Shown here piece after piece: positions 36,601 through 47,400 of a DNA stretch of 64,000 bases. Within the stretch, counting starts at the first letter, position 1. Each line of letters opens with the position of its first letter. Source of the DNA: Parachlorella kessleri (Eukaryota; Chlorophyta; Trebouxiophyceae; Chlorellales; Chlorellaceae); assembly GCA_001598975.1 (NCBI GenBank), contig BBXU01001231.1, forward strand, positions 1-64,000, written 5' to 3'. A program made the translations under genes and the position numbers. The notes beneath the pieces were generated by a model. The model saw only the letters and a program-made list of their open reading frames with translations, was not told where the DNA came from and ran no database searches.

Positions 36601-39600
36601 ACATCATGTAATGTCTGGGCTTGGGTGCCGCTCCCTCGCTATCCCTGCTGGGCAAGGCTGGCTTGCAGGCATACCACCCAGCTAGAGCCAAGAGCCAGCG
36701 GTATATGGGCCCCCTCCCAGGCCTGCGCAGGGCTTGGAAGAACCACCACCACCTAGGGTGCTAGTGTCGGCAACCGTGACAACTGTTCCCCTCTCCTGCG
36801 CAGGTGCTTGCGGACCTGGGCGACGGGCAGAGCCTGCAGCAGAGCCTGTCCACGTTCAGCGGCCACGTGCGGCGCATACGCAACATCCTGGCGGCCACCA
36901 CCCCACGCTCGCTGGTGCTGCTGGACGAGGTAGGTGGGTGGGTGGGGTGGGTGGGTTGGTAGGTAGGATGGTAGGTAGGTTGGTAGGGTGCACCTGCCTG
37001 ACTGTAGACGACGCCACCATAATGATGGGTCTGCGCGGCTGCTGGTAGTCAGGGAAGCTTACACCCAAGGCTATATGTGCTCTATGCGCTGGGCGGGTGT
37101 TTGCTGTACAGACGTGTTCAGCAGGGGTATGTCAGGTATATCTACATTGACAGAGTCCTTGCCATGCGGGGCAACTTAGTGCGTAGGATTCGAAAGGGTA
37201 CCCCCGCTGGCTGGCTGGCTGGTTGGCTAGCCCGTGTACGGTTGGCTGCCAAGCCCTTCTTTCCCGTGTCACCGGCAGGTTGGCAGTGGCACAGACCCCA
37301 CAGAGGGGGCTGCCCTGGCTGCTGCGCTGCTGGACAGGCTGCATGCCAGCGCGGCCCTGACGTACGCAACGACACACCATGCCGAGCTCAAGGTGGGTGG
37401 GCCTGGAGGTGAACCACCCTCTGTACAGTATACGCTGGCTTAAGGTGGTGGAGACACACCCCTTCCGCCCTGCTACCACACCACTTGTTGCAATGGCCGC
37501 GGCCGACCGGCCGGCTGGCTGGGGCTGGCTGCCTGCCTGCCTGCCTGGCTGCATGTCATTGATATGTATGGCTCATCCCAGGGCTCGACGCATGGCCTCA
37601 CCTTGTGTCCACTTGCCGGCATTGCCGAGCGGCTCACCCACGCTCTCACCACCCTCACTGATGCAGGAGCTGGCGTCTACAACCCCAGGGTTTGTGAACG
37701 CCTCGGTGGAATTTGATGTGGCCACGCTCAAGCCCACATACCGCCTGCAGTGGGGGGTGGCAGGGGAGTCCAACGCTCTTGCTGTGGCTGAGGGCTTGGG
37801 GTTCAGTGCCACAGTTGTGGCGCAGGCACGGCAGGTGGGTTTCCGGCTAGGTGCACATTTCGATTGTGGAATGCTGCAAACCTCCTTGTTTGGCTCCTGC
37901 ACCTGGCCGCTATCGGGCATGGAACCATCAGGCATGGGGGAAAGTTATGTTCCAGGTGAAACAGTAGCCGGCGAACCGTCCCCACCCAGCATTCTCTCTG
38001 TCTGCAGGTCGCCGCCCGGCTGCGCACAGCGCAGAATGCGCCGCAGCGGTCCGAGCTGCTACAGCGCTCTCTAGAAGTGCAGCTGGAGGAAGCCCGACAA
38101 CAGGCGCAGGCAGCTGCGGCTGCCAGGAGAGCTGCGGAGGCCAAGCTAACCGAGGCCTCAGAGCAGTTGCAGCGGCTGCAGCAGGAGGCGCAGGGGCTGG
38201 GGGAGGTGGAGAAGAAGGTGCGGTATATGACGGTGGGACGTGTGGTGGGGGCGATTATGGTGCAGGATTTCATGCGTAGGGCTTTACTGGGTGGCACTGT
38301 TTTCAGCCCGGGCTGTTGTGCTTAGAGGCGGGGCCTGCCAGGCCAGCCTTGCGTTCCATGCTCCGCCTCGTCCAGGTGCTACACCCCACAGGACATCTCA
38401 ACCCGACGCGGCACCTTGCCCTTGCAGGCCAGGGCTCGGAGCGGGCAGGCAAGCAGCGAGCTGGGCAGAGTCCTGGCAGCTACCCGTGCCGGCAGTCTTC
38501 CACTTGAGGAGGCAGAAGAGGCCCTCAAGGCTGCGGAGCAGGAGGCAGCCGCAGCCCACCAGGCCGCCATGGCGTTGGTGGGCATGCGGGTCGCGTCCAA
38601 AGTAAGGAGCACTTTTCTCCCCCATCAGCAACGATGTACTGGTTTGATGCTGATTAACATCTGTCCTGGGACCTCCTGAGAGACCAGTAGTAGACGGATG
38701 AGGAGTACTTGGTTCCCCGCTCGCCAGGGTGGTTGTCCCTCCTCCCTCCTCTCATGTTGCCTCCATGTACGGAGCCGGGGCCTGGTGGTTTGTTCAGGGG
38801 AGGACCAGTTCACTGCTTAGCGGAGGCCTTGCTGTGCATGTGTCCCTCAACACTTTGTGTGTGCTGCCTCGTTCAATGCCCGCCTGGTGCTGTGTCTGCG
38901 TGTGCGCGGGGGTGCCCTGTTAGTTAGGCGCAGGCTGGCAGCCCCACAGGGTATCGGTTCTCGCCCTGTGCTATGCTACCCCACCGCGGAGCCTCTTTGT
39001 CAAGCGCTGGTTTGCAGTCCCGCAGCGTACCCACCCCTGCCTTGTAACACGTGACCCAATCGCAGGCCGGCCTTGAGTATTCCCCACTCGACAGCGGTTC
39101 AATGGGCGGCAGCAGCAGCGGCGGCGGCGCCGCCGCCGCGGGCAAGAAGTGGGCGCCCCGCCAGGGCGAGCTTGTGCGGGTGCTGCGGATGGGGGGAGCG
39201 CCCGGCACCATCGTCTCCGTGTCACAGGGCCAGGGCAGCGGCCGGAAGGTCAGCGTGCAAGTGGGCACACTGACCATGGAGATGCGGTTGTCTGACGTGG
39301 CGCCCCTGGCTGGCGGTGTGGGGGGTGCTGACGGAGGACCCAGGAAGGGAGTCACCAAGCGCAGCAGCAGCAGCAATGGCCTCGGCGGCAGCCTGGTGGG
39401 CAACGGCAGTGGGTCTAGCAATGGGGTCGGGGGCGGCCGGCGAGGCACCGACCTGCAGGAGGCTGCCAAAGCCAAGGAAAAGTTGCGGGCGGGGGCAGCA
39501 GCTGTGGCAGACAGCGAGGGCGGCTTCCCCAGCGGCAACGGCGGTAGAGGTAGCAGCGCCGCGGGGGTGGCCGTGGCCGTCCAGACGTCTCGCAACACAG

Positions 39601-39821
39601 TGGACGTGCGGGGGAGGCTGGCGGACGATGCCGCCTCCGAGGTGGAGCGAGCCTTGAGCGTGGCGGCTCCCGGGTCTGTGCTCTTTGTGGTGCACGGCGT
39701 GGGCACGGGGCGGGTGCGGGCTGCAGTGCGGGACGTGCTCAAGCGCAGCCGCCTGGTGGCGAGGGTTGAGGAGCAGGCCGAGTCCCTGGGGGGCTGCACC
39801 CTGGCCTACACCAAGGCCTGA
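33655..39821 (+). CDS. MUTS2: MutS2 family ATPase with Smr endonuclease domain, plastid type
   Basis: Twelve exons in phase give 1,089 codons: 33655-34082, 34237-34462, 34686-34832, 35084-35180, 35483-35598, 35853-36560, 36804-36929, 37279-37392, 37667-37834, 38008-38217, 38428-38601, 39066-39821. The first 75 residues are Thr/Arg/Ser/Ala-rich, like a chloroplast transit peptide. The core starts [13 protein letters not shown], has the clamp [19 protein letters not shown], Walker A GPNTGGKT near residue 524, [15 protein letters not shown], Walker [21 protein letters not shown] and [10 protein letters not shown] coiled coil ([16 protein letters not shown]) and a Smr domain follow ([15 protein letters not shown]). 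MutS2 proteins act on branched DNA or stalled ribosomes rather than mismatches. Two features are unusual: a low-complexity insertion of about 95 residues before Walker A and a Gly/Ser linker before Smr. Intron 3 has a GC donor (34833). Confidence 0.93.
36930..36988 (+). repeat. Imperfect GTAGG/GTGG repeat at a MutS2 splice donor
   Basis: Directly after exon end 36929 the intron reads gtaggtgggtgggtggggtg and continues with ggtaggtagg-type units for about 60 bases. Confidence 0.85.
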
Positions 39822-40200
39822 AATGTGGCTGCCGGTGCTAGGTTCTCGGCCAGCCTAGGTGTCTAGTTTTCCTAGGGAAGCACGCCTAGATGTTGGAGAA
39901 AGGCGCTGTACGGGGCCTTAGGAGGCACGCAGAATCCGCTGGGACATGGCAGACTGGATGGTTAGCTTGCTGCTGCGCACAGAGTCTGTGGAGCTGCAAG
40001 GTCTGGTAGGAAATATTTTTGGAGCTGCGAGAGCTGCTAGACTTTTGGACAGCCAATTCATGGGCTGCCCCTACTAAGCTGGCCAGCTGTAGGCAAAGCA
40101 ATGCTGCTCGTCATGTCCCTTACTGAATTCTTTTGGGGTTGCGATAGCTTTTTCGGCTCCCCTATGTTTCAGTGATGGGCATTTACCGTTTGAGTGAATT

Positions 40201-40625
40201 AGTAATGGTGGCAGGTCGTGCCAACAGAGTGTAAGAGGCGAACTGTCCTGACAAGGCTGGATGCAGAATGCACTCGAAGATGTATTTAGTATGGGTGGCA
40301 GGTAGTGCAAACGGGGAGTAACCTGGGCTGGACTGGACTGACAGGGCTGGATGCAGAATGAACCTGAGGCTTGCCTGAGTTCTGAGTTGCTTAGGGTGGC
40401 AGGTAATTCGATCAGAGAGGAGGTACGGGTATACGGAGCTGACAGGAGTATTAGCATGGGTGGCAGGTAGTGCTAACAGGGAGTGAGAGTTGAGTTAGAC
40501 TGACAGGGCTGGATGCAGAATGTGTCCGAGTCTTGTTTAGTTCTGAGCCAGTAGTAAGGGTGGCAGGTAGTGCACACAGAGTGGAATAGGGATACAATTG
40601 TACGAGGGCTGGGCTGGATGCCAAT
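40201..40625 (+). repeat. Tandem cluster of five family A repeats
   Basis: Head-to-tail copies at about 40201-40280, 40288-40390, 40391-40450, 40451-40555 and 40556-40625. Each opens with ggtggcaggt. The complete ones end in ctggatgcagaatg plus a tail like ctgagttctgagcc. Units differ in length (about 60-105 bases) and by many substitutions, so the cluster is not a recent satellite. Confidence 0.9.
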
Positions 40626-40742
40626 ATGCTCAATTTACTGCTAATATGGCTACCTTATAAGCTGCAGTCCTCTAAGTTGAGCCTAGGCACTTCCCTGTAA
40701 ACAACAGGTAACAACTCAGGGTGGTGGAGTGCGCATGACAAC

Positions 40743-40783
40743 GAGAGGGTCAGACAGGAGTTTGGTGGGTGCCAGCTGCGTCG
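40743..40783 (+). repeat. Dispersed repeat family B, partial copy 2
   Basis: Shares gggtcagacag and ggtgggtgccagctgcgtc with 17582-17663. Confidence 0.6.
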
Positions 40784-41005
40784 GTTGCAACAACTTGGGG
40801 GGAAGCTGACCTTTGGCAGGCAGGCCTGCAAGGACTGCTTTGTAGGGTGCCCAAGCGCCAGTCAATCTCTCCGCGGTACAGTGCGGGGCGCTACATATGA
40901 TATTATGGGCTTCTCCTCGCATAAGCAGCCCTCACCAAAGTGTATGCCTCTCCTTCCAAGCTCAAGATTCTATCCTGACTCTCTTTCCAGCTGATGGTTA
41001 GCTAG

Positions 41006-41010
41006 TTACA
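41006..41010 (-). terminator. Candidate TGTAA polyadenylation signal, LHCII gene A
   Basis: TTACA on the + strand (TGTAA on the coding strand), 93 bases after the stop codon. Confidence 0.45.
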
Positions 41011-41102
41011 CAAGGATTTTCTTCTCAAGACAAGGCCAGCATAGTAATGCTGACCTCCAGCCTGTCAAGCAGCACAGCCAAACGTCCGTCAAGACAACCA
41101 GC

Positions 41103-43076
41103 TCAGTTGCCGGGGGTGAACTTGGTGGCCACGGCAAAGCCGTTGTTCACGGTGGGGTCAGCCAGGTGGTCTGCACAGCACGCAGGGGCACCTTCGCTGT
41201 CAGCACACCCCCTTGAACCATAGCAGGCAGCCATATGTGGGAGGGGAGCACGGCAGTGATACAACAGCCACAGTGTGTGCACTGCCAATGAGTGGCTGCA
41301 GGTGACCACACTTCTGACCGACAGAGCTTTACGAGACTACTTCCAGCAGGCAAGCCCAACACCACCCAGCACCCACAAAGGTGGCGGCCAGAACTCACCA
41401 GCCAGGTTCTCCAGGGGGCCCTTGCCGGTGAGCAGGCCCTGCACGCCAAAGCCAAGCATGGACACCATGGCCAGGCGGCCGTTCTTGATCTCCTTGACCT
41501 TGAGCTCAGCGAAGCTGTCGGGGTCGTCGGCCAGGCCCAGGGGGTCAAAGGCCTCGCCGGGGTACAGGGCGTCAAGGCCCTCGCCAGCGGGGCCGCCGTT
41601 CACGCGGTAGCCCTCAACCAGGCCCATGAGCACAATCTGCACACACACGCGGGGCGGGGCAGCGCGGCTGTTGATGACATGGCATCTCAGCGGTGAGGGT
41701 AGCGGCAAACGGAGGGCAGTGCAGACGAAGGGGGTAGCTCAGCCACACTCTACTGGCAATGTGGAACACGAAAGCATGCCTGCTGCTGGTCTCTCCAGCC
41801 ATCCAGCACCCCATTCTGCAGCTGCCTTTCATGCTAGCTAGCCATCAACCGCGACCCACCTGGGAGAGCAGCACGGCCACGATGGACTGTGCGTGGATGA
41901 GGGAGGGGTTGCCCAGGTAGTTCAGCCCGTCATCGCCGAAGATGGCGGCACCGGCCTTGAACCACACGGCGTTCTCGCCAAAGTTGACGGTGCCGTTGCG
42001 GTCCAGCAGCTCGGGCACGACGCAGCCAAGGGCGCCAAGCATGGCCCACCGGGCATGGATCACCTGGCCAGGAAAGAGGAATATGAGTTAGGCCAGGCTG
42101 TGAGTGGCAGCTGAAAGTGCTGCCTGCCCTGTGTGGCACTGCCGACAAGCATCAGGCACCGGAGGAACCCCAGGTCTCAGCAGCCCACGTACCCAGCCCC
42201 TTACAAGCTCCGCCACAACTTCCGGATACCACAAACAAAGAACACAGCCTCTGCCTTGGCTCACCTCAACCTCCCTGTAGCGGGAGAAGGTCTCGGGATC
42301 GGCGGACAGGCCAGAGGTGTCCCAGCCGTAGTCGCCAGCGAACTCACCCTGCACCAGAGAGACAGAACGGGTTGAGGATTTGCAAGGACAGTACCGTTGC
42401 ACTGAGATTACATAGCCAAAACAGCCAAGCCAGAGAACGCCACTTGTAATCAGTGCCCTGACCATACGACTAGCGCACACGGTCGCCCCATAGGCTGAAA
42501 GCTGGTGCTGCAGTCCCCTCGAAGGCACTGTGGCAACTCGCCTTCAGGTAGGAAGGGGGGTTGGTGAAGGGGCCCAGGAACTTGGCGCGGTCTGCAGACA
42601 CAAGCAATTCCAGGTCAGATTGATCACAGTCGCGGCCGTCAGATATCGTTCTATAGACTGCCAGATATTGTTCTATAGACTGACACGGTGGCTGGTCCCC
42701 TAGGGTTGAGGGTCAGGGCGCCCACGGTCCCTGATCATGCACCACACTGGCTCTCCTTGGGAGAGCTCAAGCTGCGACTCACCGGGGCCGTACCACTCCA
42801 CGGAGGCGCGGGTCACCTGGCGGGTGCCCTGCAGGAACACCAGGAACGAGCTTCAGGGACAGGCAGCTGAGGTCGGCAGCTGGTGGATAGCACATCGCCC
42901 CCCTTACGGCCTCCCGAAGGCTCCACCCAAGCTTCAGACACCCCCTTTTATATACAAAAAGCCGAAGGCTGAATAGATGCTGTATGCCTTGGCCTTTGGA
43001 CCGTCACCAAGCCCAGGAGCCAACGCACCCGGGAGACAGGGGCGCGGACGCCGAAACGGGCAGAGAGGGTCTGCAT
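41103..43076 (-). CDS. LHCBM: Light-harvesting chlorophyll a/b protein of LHCII, gene A
   Basis: Seven exons in phase give 245 codons: 43076-43029, 42828-42783, 42591-42542, 42348-42265, 42063-41860, 41636-41399 and 41170-41103 (TGA). The product binds chlorophylls a and b and carotenoids in the thylakoid membrane and feeds photosystem II. Exon 1 is a short transit peptide start ([16 protein letters not shown]). The mature part shows the trimerisation motif [23 protein letters not shown], helix [18 protein letters not shown], the LHC motif IHAQSIVAV and helix [20 protein letters not shown], ending [13 protein letters not shown]. Length and WYGPDR mark it as major LHCII rather than LHCB4-6 or LHCI. 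From exon 2 onward the protein is identical to gene B at 53435-55401, with the same intron positions. Intron 3 has a GC donor (AAG|gcgagt) at 42541. Confidence 0.95.
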
Positions 43077-44400
43077 CTTGTGAACCTTGGACCTGTTGTC
43101 GACGGGGGATTCCACGAGACAACAAGACTGTGGATTGGGGCACTGCCAGACCTTTGATAGGTTCCTGGGATGAGGATAGATTCGCCTTCCCGCGGGGCCC
43201 GCCAGGCTTGATTTCATTGCATGAGTGGTCGTGCACGCCGTCCTTCAATGTTATTTCTGATCAGGCACTCGATCTCAAGCTTTGCACGATAGGCCTGGGG
43301 ACTCCGAGTGAAGCTTTGGCCTCGGTGGTAAGGGACTTAGCCAAGCCTCGCACCTGCCTTGCATACAAGTTATGATCGGCAGTATTGCTTAGTAAATAAA
43401 GTGTCAGTCCGGAGACCGACTTGTGTTAATGCGGGTCCCAGCAGTGCAGGTGGCATCGTGGTACTGGGACAGGGATGTTACTAGCCCGAGTCTGGGTTTC
43501 TTTCGGAAATAGCTAGGAAGTAAAGTGCTGCAAGTGTTGTATGGAGCTGACGGTCCCTGCAAAATGAAACATCAGTATCACAGCCGCGGGGTTCACCTTG
43601 GCTAAAGGCTAGCTTCTAGTAAGAGGCCATCAACCGACCGTGCTGTGCATTTGCCTGGCAAGTCCTGTGAAAGGTGGCCGGCAATGCAAACTGAGGAAAG
43701 GTTGGGTTGAGCTGGACTGGCGGGCTGGCTGCACTCAATTCCCCCAACCTTAATGGTGGCAGGCCCAAGTGGCAGGTATGCCTTGGTGGAGGAAAGTGGG
43801 CAGCAAGGCAGAGGCCTTCCCAAATCGCATTGTGCCTTAACTCTGCCCACCCTAAACGGGCACCACTGCATTACTTCCCAGCTCCTCTTGGTTATAAAGG
43901 CAAGGCAAGCCCCAGGGCACACCTTGCATCCAGGACTGTGTGACCACAGGGATCTATCGTCTGTTTTGCACTACTGCCCCCCAAAGCCAAAAGCAATACT
44001 ATTATCTCTACCCGAGCTCTAGTCCAGTCAGCTCACAACTACCTGCCATTTGTTTGCACTACCTTCCACTGCTAGCAAGGACCTCTGGCGTTCCTGTTCG
44101 TTGCACTGAAGTCCATTGTCAATTTTTGGTTCTCAGCTACCTAACATAGGCACTGCATCTGGCACCCTCTCCAGTCACAGAGGATGGTGTCAATGCCGCC
44201 AACTAACCTATGCCCATTTGACGCTCCAAGACTGTTGTACAACGCTCGTCCCCCCAGGGCCATCCTTCGGTCGCTCCTGTCAGTCTACAGCCGTCCATTG
44301 TTTGCTAGCCCTAGCTGCCGCCGAAAAGAAAACTTCACACCGCGCACTCAACACACCACAGCCACTGCAACAGTCCAGCCAGGCATTGCCAGCCGGCCGG
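43077..44400. other. Intergenic stretch, LHCII gene A promoter and XPD 3' region
   Basis: Both flanking genes are on the minus strand. The part near 43077 should hold the light-regulated promoter of LHCII gene A, but no recognised box could be named. A degenerate family A copy lies at 43670-43735. No gene supported. Confidence 0.45.
43670..43735 (+). repeat. Dispersed repeat family A, degenerate copy
   Basis: Reads aaaggtggccggcaatgcaa, then gagctggactggcgggctgg: the same order of elements with more changes. Confidence 0.5.
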
Positions 44401-47400
44401 CTACCCCAGTTCCATGGGTGCCGCGGCCCTGTCCATGGCATTGACCTGGGCCTCTGACAGCAGGCTCTTGCCCTGGGCGTTGCGGTCAAAGGGCTGGGCC
44501 ATGCTGCGCATGAACTCCCGCGCGATGCACAGCAGCATGTCGGTTGACAGGTTGAGGTGCGAGTCCTTGAAGTGGGTGGTGATCCAGGCTGGCAGCTTGT
44601 CGCGCTTGTCGTGCCGCTGATACCGCTTGTCTGCAGGAGGAGGCGGAGGGGGTGAGGCAGGCGGGCAGGCTGGTCACTACTTCAAGGTAGTCAGGATCAT
44701 CAGCCCCAAGCGCTGGACAGCAACGCAAGGGTGGTAGCGATAGCTGGCGGTGCCGGGGCCCTCAGGGTCAAAAACTCAAGAGTAAACAACTCCCCACTGC
44801 GCAAATCACTCCAATGCAAGGGCTGCTAGGGCTGCTTCTGGCGGTGCTCAAACCATGCACAGATTTTGGCACTGGCCACTTCCCACCCCTCCTGACAGCG
44901 GCGGCAGGAGGTTGCACCAGGGCCACCTCAACATGAACCTGTCATCACGGCTCACCTGCAAATATCATGAGCCCGTAGTCCGCCTTGGAGCGGATCACAC
45001 GCCCTACACACTGCGCCGCCTGGCGCACAGCATCAAAGGCCAGGAAGTCGCTCTCCTTGATCTGGAAGGTCTCTCGGAGGTACTCCAGGCGCGCCCTGCG
45101 CAGCGCAGCCGGCCCGGGTCGGTAGTGCGCAGCACCAGCCTTTGTGCACTTGCAAGGCTGGAAGCTGACAGGCTTTGGGCTTGGGGTAATACGACATGGA
45201 CTACCACGTAACCATGCCGCCACTGCGAACGACTTGCAGAGGGCGATCATGTTGGCACGCTGTGGCACAGCATGCCAGGCTGCCACGCCCAACATCTACA
45301 AGCCCAGCAGCACCCCCAAACCCCTTGACTTCCCGAGCACAGCAGTGAGCATGCCGGCTGCACCAGGGTCGCTCCGCCGCCGCATACCTTAGGATGCGAC
45401 TCAGGGTGTACTGGTACGGTACCCCAAACATGACCACGGCGCGGCCATAGTGGCGGTCAAAGTCAATGCCCTCCGCCACCTTGCCTCGAGCCACACTGCA
45501 CACATTGCAGTGGGCAAGCAGTGTCGGCTCCTGCACGGTCCCAGCTAATGGGCAGCTGCCAGGGGGCTAGATCCTGCTGAAAGACAGCAATGCCACTGCT
45601 GCACCCGCACGCACACAAAGGTCTCACTCGACATCAGCCCTGCTGTTGACTTTAGGGGCACCAGCCAACCATAACAGTCCAATCATGACACTTGGAAGGT
45701 CCAGTTTCAGTGAAAGCAGCGACCCGCCGTCAGGGCACCCCCCTCCCCCCCTTCTCCCCTTGCGTTGGGTCACCTGAAGAAGATGGCTCCCCTGCCGCAG
45801 TCGCACGCTCGGCGGAAGTTGTCCAGGGCCAGCGTGGTCTCCACCACATCCTGGGTCTCAATGAACACCAGCTTGTGCCGGAGCAGGTCCTGCGCCCGGG
45901 GTCACATCATGCACAGCATGACATATCACATGCATCCTGCAGTGGCCTCCATGCGATGCACTGACCTCTTCTCCAACACGCAGCCAGGGGTTGCTGGCAA
46001 GCTCACTTATCCCACCAAGCCAGCCAGCCCCAGATGCGATGCTAGCCCGGGCCCCCAAACCCCATCTGAAATGCCAAGTTTGGCTATGGCACCACCTAAC
46101 TGAGTAACCATTAGAGGACCCTCCACCCCTGCCCCCCGCCTTCATTTGGGCAGCCGGCGGGCCTCACCTCCAGGATGCCCATGTCGTTCCACTTGGACAC
46201 GATGAAGTCCATGTAGAGGTAGGACACAAAGAAGCACACGATGCCGTCAGGCACCACGCTGGACAGCTCTACCAGCATCCGACCTACAACCACAGGCGCA
46301 CACAGCACGGGCGTCTGGAAGCCAGGCGCGGCCATGCATCATACTCTGCTTAGTCAAGCAGGCCCCTGCAACACACATCCAGCGTGGCTGCATGGTACTT
46401 GGGTGCAGGAGGTCTGGAGCAGCTGCTGTCCTTTCTTGCTTTAGCGCCATGGAGCAAGGTCAGCATCGCACACCAAGCATGTAGGCACGGCCATGTGATG
46501 GTCGTCATGGCGGCAATGTTCAGCGGCATGCCCACCATAGTTGCGGACCACGTTCTCATCACCGCGCATCTCAAACTGCGTGCTGACCGGCATCTGGTCG
46601 CCGCCCCGGGTCAGCACCACAGGGCACAGGCAGTCCCTGCAGGCCATACCCAGCAGCCAGGCACGAGGCTTCTGTCTCACGGCCTCGCATAACCTCAAGG
46701 GCATTGTCACAAGTTAAATCCTGGCCCTGTGCAGCAGCCATCCCTGCATGCTCCTCGGTTGTCGCTGGTCACTCTAGGCTCGGTCTGAGAAAACAGACAA
46801 TGGTGTGCGCAATAATGTTTTAGGACAGCACAGGCAGGAGGGGGTTCCTGCAAAGGGTTGGCCAGGCCCCAGCCCTCCCTGACACGTTTAAGACGTTTAA
46901 GACAACACACCCTACAGTGTGCCTTACCCAGTGATGGCCCACGTGAGCACAGCAGGACCCCGCTTGCCCCACCCGCCTCCCCCCCTCCGACCGCCCACCC
47001 ACCTGGTGAGCGTCATGTTGAGGGAGCGTATGCAGACGGGGTTGAAGCTGAGGATGCGCGGGTACAGGTCGATGGGGCTCAGCGTGCCGCTCGTGATGAC
47101 CACAGTCTGCAAGCAGCGGCCGGTGCAAGCCCGGAAGCCTGCTGTCGGCAAGTTGCGCCCGGACTGGCTCTCAGGGCTTGTGGATCCTAAGACAACCCCC
47201 AGGATGGCGTTCCATGCAGCTGGCATGTATGTGTAGCCTGCACATGCAGCTGATCCGTACACTCCACAAGCAGTGCTGCCTAGGCACGAGCTGGTTCCCA
47301 CCTGGTACTTGGCAAACACTGGGCGCATGGCCAGGGAGGCGTCCAAGCAGGCCAGCTGCATCACCGGGTCCGGCACCTGCACGCAACCCGCAGCGCTTCC

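Larger units (their letters stand above)
39822..41102. other. Convergent 3' region, MutS2 and LHCII gene A
   Basis: No gene supported. Contains the tandem cluster of family A repeats (40201-40625), a partial family B copy (40743-40783) and a TGTAA at 40696-40700 that could serve MutS2. Confidence 0.55.

Noticed and set aside
38924..39799. 291-codon open frame on the minus strand
   Set aside because: Shadow of the last MutS2 exon (Smr domain), which is clearly coding on the plus strand.
40201..40625. CRISPR-like array
   Set aside because: The repeats are unequal, diverged, lack regular spacers and lie in a eukaryotic intergenic region; no cas-like gene is present.
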